Source of the DNA: Ignavibacteriota bacterium
Lineage (GTDB): Bacteria > Bacteroidota > Ignavibacteria > UBA10030 > SZUA-254
Length of the DNA stretch: 9,809 bases
Direction: 5' to 3'
Assembly: GCA_016191715.1 (NCBI GenBank)
Contig: JACPVN010000387.1
Location: 1-9,809, forward strand
Positions 5,260 through 9,809 of this stretch are shown piece by piece. Under the pieces are notes generated by a model, which worked only from the letters and a program-made list of their open reading frames with translations, had not been told where the DNA came from and did no database searches. A program made the position numbers and the translations under genes. Each line of letters begins with the position of its first letter. The stretch's first letter is position 1.

Positions 5260-6645
5260 ATGAACCCAAAAATATTTTTCCTTTTTATAGTTTATAGTTG
5301 TTGTTCCTCGTTTCTGTTTTCTCAACAGATTGATATTACTGTCGTGAACTTGAAAAGCGAACGAGCAGTGTTATCCTCGCTCTCCGGCGAAACAATAACA
5401 CAAATTGATTCTATTACTTCATTAGGGAATGGCAGATTTCTCTTCTCGTTAAAACCTGTCAGGTCGAAAGACCTGACAGCACACGCTAACAGTCATCCCG
5501 TTTTTTATCGTTTGTCATTTGATAACAACAGATGGATTGATTTCATCAATGATAATGAAGATGTTACCATCATAACTGACGCGGAGAACATTCTTGATAG
5601 CATGAAAGTACTTTCCTCGGAGAGCAACCGGTTGTATTATTCATTTCAAAAGTTGAATAAACAGTACAAGACGAAATCAGAATTGCTTCAACTTGTCTTG
5701 GCTCGCTATCCGAAAGAAGATTCATATTACAAAACAACTCAAGTCACATTCCTGAAACTGCAATAAGAGTATTCGGAATTTATCAACTCAGCCCAGCGTA
5801 ATCCGGATTCATTTACTGCGCGGTACATTTATTCTGCTCAAGCATCTGTTGTAGATTTCAATGCACCGCCCGATAAACAACTTGCGTATTTGAAAGCCCA
5901 CGCTCTGGAGAAAGTCAATTTCAATGACGAAGACTTAGTGAACTCGGATGTTTTTACCAACAAGGCAATTGAATACCTCATGTATTACAGAAACCCGCAA
6001 TTACCAAAAGAGATACTTGAGAAAGAATTTAATGTAGCGGTGGATACAATCCTTAATAAAGCAAAAGTCAATCAGGTTGTCTATCGGCATCTTACAAAAT
6101 ATCTGATTGATGGGTTCAAGAAATTCGGGTTTGAGAAATGCATCAATTACATTCTTGATAATTATGTCATCAAAGATGATTTGTGTCTTGATGAACAATC
6201 AGGCAGTTCCATTCAACGAATGATTGAGCAAAAGAAAAATCTTCCCATCGGTTCTCTCGTACCAAACATCACGCTTCCTGATTCTTCGGGCAATATTATC
6301 TCTCTTATGTCTTTGAACGCGGAGAAGATATTGATACTCTTCTATTCAAGTTCTTGTCCGCATTGCAGGACAATGATTCAAACGTTACGTGAATTTTATT
6401 CAAACAAGAAACAGAATGGTTTTGAAGTTCTTGCAATCTCGTTAGATGAAAATAAAAACGATTGGCTCAATTTCATTAGAACGAACAATCTCCGTTGGGT
6501 AAATGTGAACGACTCCAAAGGATGGTCAGGCGATGCGGCTTCTGACTATTTTATCTATGCTACTCCAACGATGTTCTTGGTGGATAAGGAGAAGAAAATC
6601 ATTGCAATGCCAATGACCACCGAGGAAGTACAAAAATTGTTTTGA
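5260..6645 (+). pseudogene. TlpA-like periplasmic thioredoxin with DUF5106-type region, interrupted by an in-frame TAA
   Basis: One frame of 461 codons plus stop runs from ATG 5260 to TGA 6643-6645, broken only by TAA at 5764-5766 (codon 169). Homology-like sequence continues at once after it (EYSEFINSAQRNPDSF), with no frameshift, so this is one gene with a nonsense codon. Residues 1-22 form a signal peptide (MNPKIFFLFIVYSCC..., likely cut before QQIDI). Next comes a beta-rich N-terminal region of DUF4369-like type, then a helical DUF5106-like region (about 200-335), then a thioredoxin fold with active-site C366-P-H-C369 and cis-proline P436 in ATPT. Intact relatives are exported thiol-disulfide proteins of Bacteroidota. 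It may be a recent pseudogene, a sequencing error, or a readthrough case. If stopped, the 168-residue product lacks the thioredoxin domain. The 756-base downstream frame has only a TTG (5890) as an early start and no clear ribosome site. A 24-bp palindrome at 5456-5479 is carried in frame. Confidence 0.85.
5456..5479. repeat. Perfect palindrome with GAAA tetraloop inside the thioredoxin gene
   Basis: CTGTCAGGTC (5456-5465) and GACCTGACAG (5470-5479) are perfect 10-bp arms around GAAA, a GNRA-type loop. The 24 bases equal eight codons and encode most of PVRSKDLTA (residues 66-74) in the N-terminal domain, without breaking the frame. An RNA hairpin this strong inside a coding sequence is unusual and looks inserted. 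Confidence 0.85.
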
Positions 6646-6655
6646 TAGAAAAATG

Positions 6656-6728
6656 TGCGACTCACTTTTCTAAAACAGTAAACAAAAATTTATGTGCCTG
6701 CGAATCCTAAAAATGAAAGTGAGTCGTA
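6656..6728. repeat. Intergenic inverted-repeat element, copy C
   Basis: TGCGACTCACTTT (6656-6668) and AAAGTGAGTCGTA (6716-6728) form 13-bp inverted ends with one mismatch. It starts 11 bases after the thioredoxin gene's stop. Total length (73 bp) matches copies A and B, but the interior shows little similarity to them. Confidence 0.85.
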
Positions 6729-6739
6729 CTTTCATTTTT
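6709..6739 (+). terminator. Strong hairpin at the right end of repeat copy C
   Basis: AAAAATGAAAGT (6709-6720) and ACTTTCATTTTT (6728-6739) are perfect 12-bp arms around a 7-base loop GAGTCGT. The right arm ends in five T, so it could act as a terminator in either direction, 60 bases after the thioredoxin gene. The stem is AT-rich and uses one end of the repeat as part of its left arm and loop. Confidence 0.5.
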
Positions 6740-6871
6740 CTCCTTACTCTCATTCCTGCAATAAATGAATCCTTGAATTTCATCCTTGAGAAGTTCGATG
6801 TCAATTTCAATAAGAACAATCTGTATGAAACTGTTTTTCCGAAAAATCATGGAATGATTCTTGCCAATTAA
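6713..6871 (+). CDS. Possible small ORF with signal-like N-terminus
   Basis: An ORF of 52 residues beginning MKVSRTFIFLLTLIPAI, with a hydrophobic stretch that resembles an export signal, followed by a polar tail with NFILEKFDVNFNKNNLYET. The start codon and KVSRT come from the right end of repeat copy C, and the ATG lies inside a strong hairpin with no ribosome site upstream. No family is recognised. It is either a small protein whose start was supplied by the repeat, a remnant of an older gene, or chance. Confidence 0.25.
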   Translation: MKVSRTFIFLLTLIPAINESLNFILEKFDVNFNKNNLYETVFPKNHGMILAN

Positions 6872-6965
6872 CCTACCGAATTACGGACAATTCTCACTTG
6901 TTTCCGTTTCAACACTCTCTAACAATCATCAAACAGAATAAAGAAGAAGAAAGGTACATCGAACA
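6872..6965 (+). promoter_or_regulatory. nifJ leader
   Basis: About 94 bases before nifJ. A purine-rich ribosome site AGAAAGG (6948-6954) stands 11 bases before the ATG at 6966. No confident promoter boxes are visible. Because a hairpin and repeat separate nifJ from the thioredoxin gene, it probably has its own promoter here or in the preceding 200 bases. Confidence 0.4.
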
Positions 6966-9809
6966 ATGTCTGCTCAGACAGGAAAAGATTTGAAGAACCA
7001 AAAACGCTCTATGGTAACGATTGACGGGAACGAAGCCGCCGCGTATGTCGCACATAAACTGAACGAAGTCATCGCAATTTATCCTATCACGCCCTCCTCG
7101 CCGATGGGCGAATGGTCGGATGAGTGGTCGGCGCTGGGAAAGAAAAATTTATGGGGAACCGTTCCGTCGGTTGTTGAAATGCAAAGCGAAGGGGGAGCGG
7201 CTGGCGCAGTGCATGGCGCGTTACAGGCAGGAGCGCTTTCCACAACGTTCACTTCTGCACAAGGATTGTTGCTGATGATTCCGAACATGTACAAAATCGC
7301 AGGCGAATTGACCGCGACCGTGTTTCATGTTGCGGCGCGAACGGTAGCAACCCATGCGCTTTCAATTTTCGGTGACCATAGCGACGTGATGGCAATTCGT
7401 CAAACCGGATGGGGAATGTTGTCTTCAAATTCTGTGCAGGAAGTAATGGATATGGCGTTGATTGCACAAGCCGCATCGCTCGAATCCCGCGTTCCGTTTG
7501 TTCACTTCTTCGATGGATTCAGAACATCTCACGAAGTAATGAAAATCGAACAACTGAATGAAGATGATTTGCGCGCACTTATCAATGATGACCTCGTGCG
7601 ACAACATCGTTCCCGTGCGCTTACGCCGGAACATCCTGTCATGCGCGGCTCGGCGCAAAATCCTGATGTATTTTTTCAGGCACGCGAGACGGCGAATCCT
7701 TTTTACGAAGCATGCCCGGCAATTGTCCAAAAAGCGATGGATAAATTTTATGAACAGGTTGGAAGAAAGTACGAACTGTTCGAGTATGTCGGTTCTCCGA
7801 ATGCGGAGCGAATTGTCATCATGATGGGTTCGGGCGCAGAAGCGGCACAGGAAGCAGTTGAATACATGAACGAACGTGGAGAAAATGTTGGCTTGTTGAA
7901 AGTTCGTCTCTATCGTCCGTTTGATATTCAAGGTTTCATAAAGGCAATTCCATCAAGCGTTACATCCATTGCTGTGCTTGACAGAACAAAAGAACCGGGC
8001 GCTACGGGTGAGCCGTTGTATCAGGATGTAATTACTGCGTTGCATGAGGGATGGTCTCTTTCGAGCAAGGGAGCGGAGGGGCAAGGGCGCGCGGGAGAAA
8101 ATAATTATTCACCCCAGCACCCCAGCACCCACGCACCCTTGCCGAAAGTAATTGGCGGTCGGTATGGACTTTCCTCGAAGGAATTCACTCCGACGATGGT
8201 GAAGTCTGTGTTCGATGAATTGAGCAAGAAAACTCCGAAAAATCACTTCACTATTGGAATCAAAGATGATGTCGGGAATACAAGTCTCGACTACGACACT
8301 GAATTTACAACGGAAGGAAAAGAAGTTGTCCGTGCAATGTTCTATGGACTCGGCGCAGATGGAACGGTGAGCGCGAACAAGAACTCCATCAAAATCATCG
8401 GTGAAGATACTGATTTCTTCGCGCAAGGATATTTTGTTTATGACTCGAAGAAATCCGGTTCGACAACAACATCGCATTTACGCTTTGGTCCGAAACCGAT
8501 TCATTCAAGTTATTTGATTGACAGAGCGAGTTTCATTGCATGTCATCAATGGTTCTTCCTTGAAAAGTATGATGTACTGCAAACGGCAATCGAAGGCGGA
8601 ACGTTCTTGCTTAATAGTATTTATGGAACGGATGAAGTCTGGAATCAACTTCCGAAGCACATTCAGAAAGAAATCATTAAAAAGAAATTGAAGTTGTTTG
8701 TGATTGATGCGTACAAAGTTGCCCGGCAAACCGGAATGGGCGGACGCATCAATACGATAATGCAAACCTGTTTCTTTGCAATCTCCGGTGTTCTGCCGCG
8801 TGAAGAAGCAATTGAAGCAATCAAACACTCTGTTGAAAAAACGTATGGAAAAAAGGGGGAAGATATCGTCAGGCAAAACTTCAAAGCGATTGATGAGACG
8901 CTTGCCAACCTGTTCGAGGTGAACGTGCCGGATACAATCACAAGTACTATCGAAATGCCTCCGGTTGTTTCTCCGAACGCGCCTGAGTATGTTCGTACTG
9001 TAACGGCAGAAATAATTGCCGGCTACGGCGACCGGCTTCCGGTCAGTGCAATGCCTGTTGACGGAACGTTCCCGACTGCCACAGCAAAATGGGAAAAAAG
9101 AAATATCGCACAGGAAGTTCCTGTGTGGGAACCGGAGATTTGTATTCAGTGTAACAAGTGCGTGTTGGTGTGTCCGCACGCGACCATTCGGGCGAAAGTG
9201 TATGAGCCGTCTCAACTTGCAGGCGCGCCGAATACCTTCAAGGCAATGGATTTCAAAGGGAATGAATACAAGGGTTGGAAATATACGATTCAGGTAGGCG
9301 TGGAAGATTGCACCGGATGCGCGCTCTGCGTTGATGTTTGTCCTGCAAAGAGCAAGACCGAAACGAAAGTAAAAGCAATCAACATGAAAACACAGTTGCC
9401 GTTGCGCGAACCGGAACGTGCGAATTATGATTTCTTCCTGAACCTACCCGAAGTTGATAGACGAACCGTAAAACTCGATACGATTAAAGGTTCACAATTC
9501 CTCGAACCGTTGTTTGAATATTCCGGCGCGTGTTCGGGGTGCGGTGAAACTCCTTACGTCAAGTTAGTAAGCCAAATGTTTGGTGACAGAATGATCGTTG
9601 CCAATGCGACGGGGTGTTCTTCCATCTATGGAGGAAATCTTCCGACAACGCCATGGACGGTGAACAACGATGGGCGCGGTCCCGCATGGTCGAATTCGTT
9701 GTTTGAAGATAATGCCGAGTTCGGACTTGGAATGCGAATGACGGTTGATAAGCATAACGAAATGGCGCGGGAACTTGTAGAAAAACTTTCTCCTTCGCTC
9801 GGCGATGAA
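6966..9809 (+). CDS. nifJ: Pyruvate:ferredoxin (flavodoxin) oxidoreductase, single-chain (3' partial)
   Basis: Cytosolic enzyme that oxidatively decarboxylates pyruvate with CoA to acetyl-CoA and CO2, passing electrons to ferredoxin or flavodoxin; typical of anaerobic carbon metabolism. 948 codons are open to the window edge; family members have about 1,170-1,200 residues, so the last 220-250 are missing. Domains in order: N-terminal pyrimidine-binding domain with YPITPSSPMGEW (about 37-48) and E71 in VVEMQSEGGA; the transketolase C-like domain II near 260-365; the gamma domain with VIGGRYGLSSKEF; the EKR linker near 690-720; a two-cluster ferredoxin domain with C726-x2-C729-x2-C732-x3-C736-P and C782-x2-C785-x2-C788-x3-C792-P; and the start of the TPP-binding domain with CSGCGET (C856, C859) and ATGCSSIYGG (C884). 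All visible cofactor ligands are kept. Residues about 367-392 are an extra in-frame segment made by a 78-bp palindrome, just before the gamma domain. The start is ATG 6966 after AGAAAGG; ATG 7011 (MVTIDGNEAA) is an alternative. Confidence 0.97.
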   Translation, partial: MSAQTGKDLKNQKRSMVTIDGNEAAAYVAHKLNEVIAIYPITPSSPMGEWSDEWSALGKKNLWGTVPSVVEMQSEGGAAGAVHGALQAGALSTTFTSAQGLLLMIPNMYKIAGELTATVFHVAARTVATHALSIFGDHSDVMAIRQTGWGMLSSNSVQEVMDMALIAQAASLESRVPFVHFFDGFRTSHEVMKIEQLNEDDLRALINDDLVRQHRSRALTPEHPVMRGSAQNPDVFFQARETANPFYEACPAIVQKAMDKFYEQVGRKYELFEYVGSPNAERIVIMMGSGAEAAQEAVEYMNERGENVGLLKVRLYRPFDIQGFIKAIPSSVTSIAVLDRTKEPGATGEPLYQDVITALHEGWSLSSKGAEGQGRAGENNYSPQHPSTHAPLPKVIGGRYGLSSKEFTPTMVKSVFDELSKKTPKNHFTIGIKDDVGNTSLDYDTEFTTEGKEVVRAMFYGLGADGTVSANKNSIKIIGEDTDFFAQGYFVYDSKKSGSTTTSHLRFGPKPIHSSYLIDRASFIACHQWFFLEKYDVLQTAIEGGTFLLNSIYGTDEVWNQLPKHIQKEIIKKKLKLFVIDAYKVARQTGMGGRINTIMQTCFFAISGVLPREEAIEAIKHSVEKTYGKKGEDIVRQNFKAIDETLANLFEVNVPDTITSTIEMPPVVSPNAPEYVRTVTAEIIAGYGDRLPVSAMPVDGTFPTATAKWEKRNIAQEVPVWEPEICIQCNKCVLVCPHATIRAKVYEPSQLAGAPNTFKAMDFKGNEYKGWKYTIQVGVEDCTGCALCVDVCPAKSKTETKVKAINMKTQLPLREPERANYDFFLNLPEVDRRTVKLDTIKGSQFLEPLFEYSGACSGCGETPYVKLVSQMFGDRMIVANATGCSSIYGGNLPTTPWTVNNDGRGPAWSNSLFEDNAEFGLGMRMTVDKHNEMARELVEKLSPSLGDE
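8065..8142. repeat. 78-bp imperfect palindrome inserted in frame in nifJ
   Basis: The ends GCAAGGG (8065-8071) and CCCTTGC (8136-8142) are inverted repeats, and the arms are G-rich on the left and C-rich on the right, meeting at the self-complementary AATAATTATT (8100-8109). The length is exactly 26 codons. It encodes a low-complexity Gly/Pro/Ser/His-rich stretch (GAEGQGRAGENNYSPQHP...) between LYQDVITALHE and LPKVIGGRYGL, which are nearly adjacent in ordinary NifJ proteins. The right arm contains a short direct repeat, CACCCCAG/CACCCCAG. It looks like a palindromic element that entered an interdomain loop and was tolerated. Confidence 0.8.

Noticed and set aside
5890..6645. Separate gene for the downstream half of the thioredoxin protein
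   Set aside because: Its only early start is a TTG without ribosome site, and the sequence between the TAA and 5890 continues the same protein in the same frame, so it is the second half of one broken gene.
7425..9215. Long minus-strand ORFs opposite nifJ (7425-7931, 8109-8477, 8505-9215)
   Set aside because: They mirror the codon pattern of a clearly conserved gene, lack recognisable motifs and have no ribosome sites.

Overview
The window looks like a chromosome segment from a bacterium of the Bacteroidota/Ignavibacteria side of the FCB group. The main pointers are a secreted FISUMP-domain protein with a GWN(I/L)VGA...KGYWVK module, a periplasmic thioredoxin of the Bacteroidota DUF5106-TlpA type, and a single-chain NifJ pyruvate:ferredoxin oxidoreductase (anaerobic or microaerobic metabolism). 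The lineage is inferred from gene types only. All well-supported genes are on the + strand.

Layout. (1) 3-3216 is a compact operon. It holds the 3' part of a membrane histidine kinase with a CX4CH (heme c-type) periplasmic motif, then an NtrC-family sigma-54 activator, then an archaemetzincin-type zinc protease whose GTG start overlaps the regulator's stop codon by one base. Kinase and regulator should form a redox- or ligand-sensing phosphorelay; the protease is probably co-transcribed. (2) 3217-3456 is intergenic with a 75-bp inverted-repeat element. (3) 3457-4314 is the exported FISUMP protein, followed by a weak terminator. (4) 4315-5259 is a gene-poor stretch of almost 1 kb with a hairpin, a second inverted-repeat element, a tandem array of about 42/43-bp units, a third palindromic hairpin, and only doubtful small ORFs. 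(5) 5260-6645 is a TlpA-like thioredoxin gene broken by one in-frame TAA. (6) 6646-6965 is intergenic with the third inverted-repeat copy, a strong hairpin and a possible 52-residue ORF. (7) 6966 to the window end is nifJ (948 codons, 3' end missing).

The most unusual signal is not a gene but the density and placement of palindromic DNA. A family of three intergenic elements of 73-74 bp has TGCGACTCAC... termini. Several unrelated short perfect hairpins also occur. Three of these palindromes lie inside coding sequences without breaking the frame: 15 bp in the archaemetzincin, 24 bp in the thioredoxin gene and 78 bp in nifJ. In nifJ, and probably in the archaemetzincin, the palindrome falls where the family normally has a short loop. 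This resembles the in-frame palindromic elements known from Rickettsia, though nothing here shows homology to them. No CRISPR array, tRNA, rRNA, transposase gene or recognisable defence system was seen.
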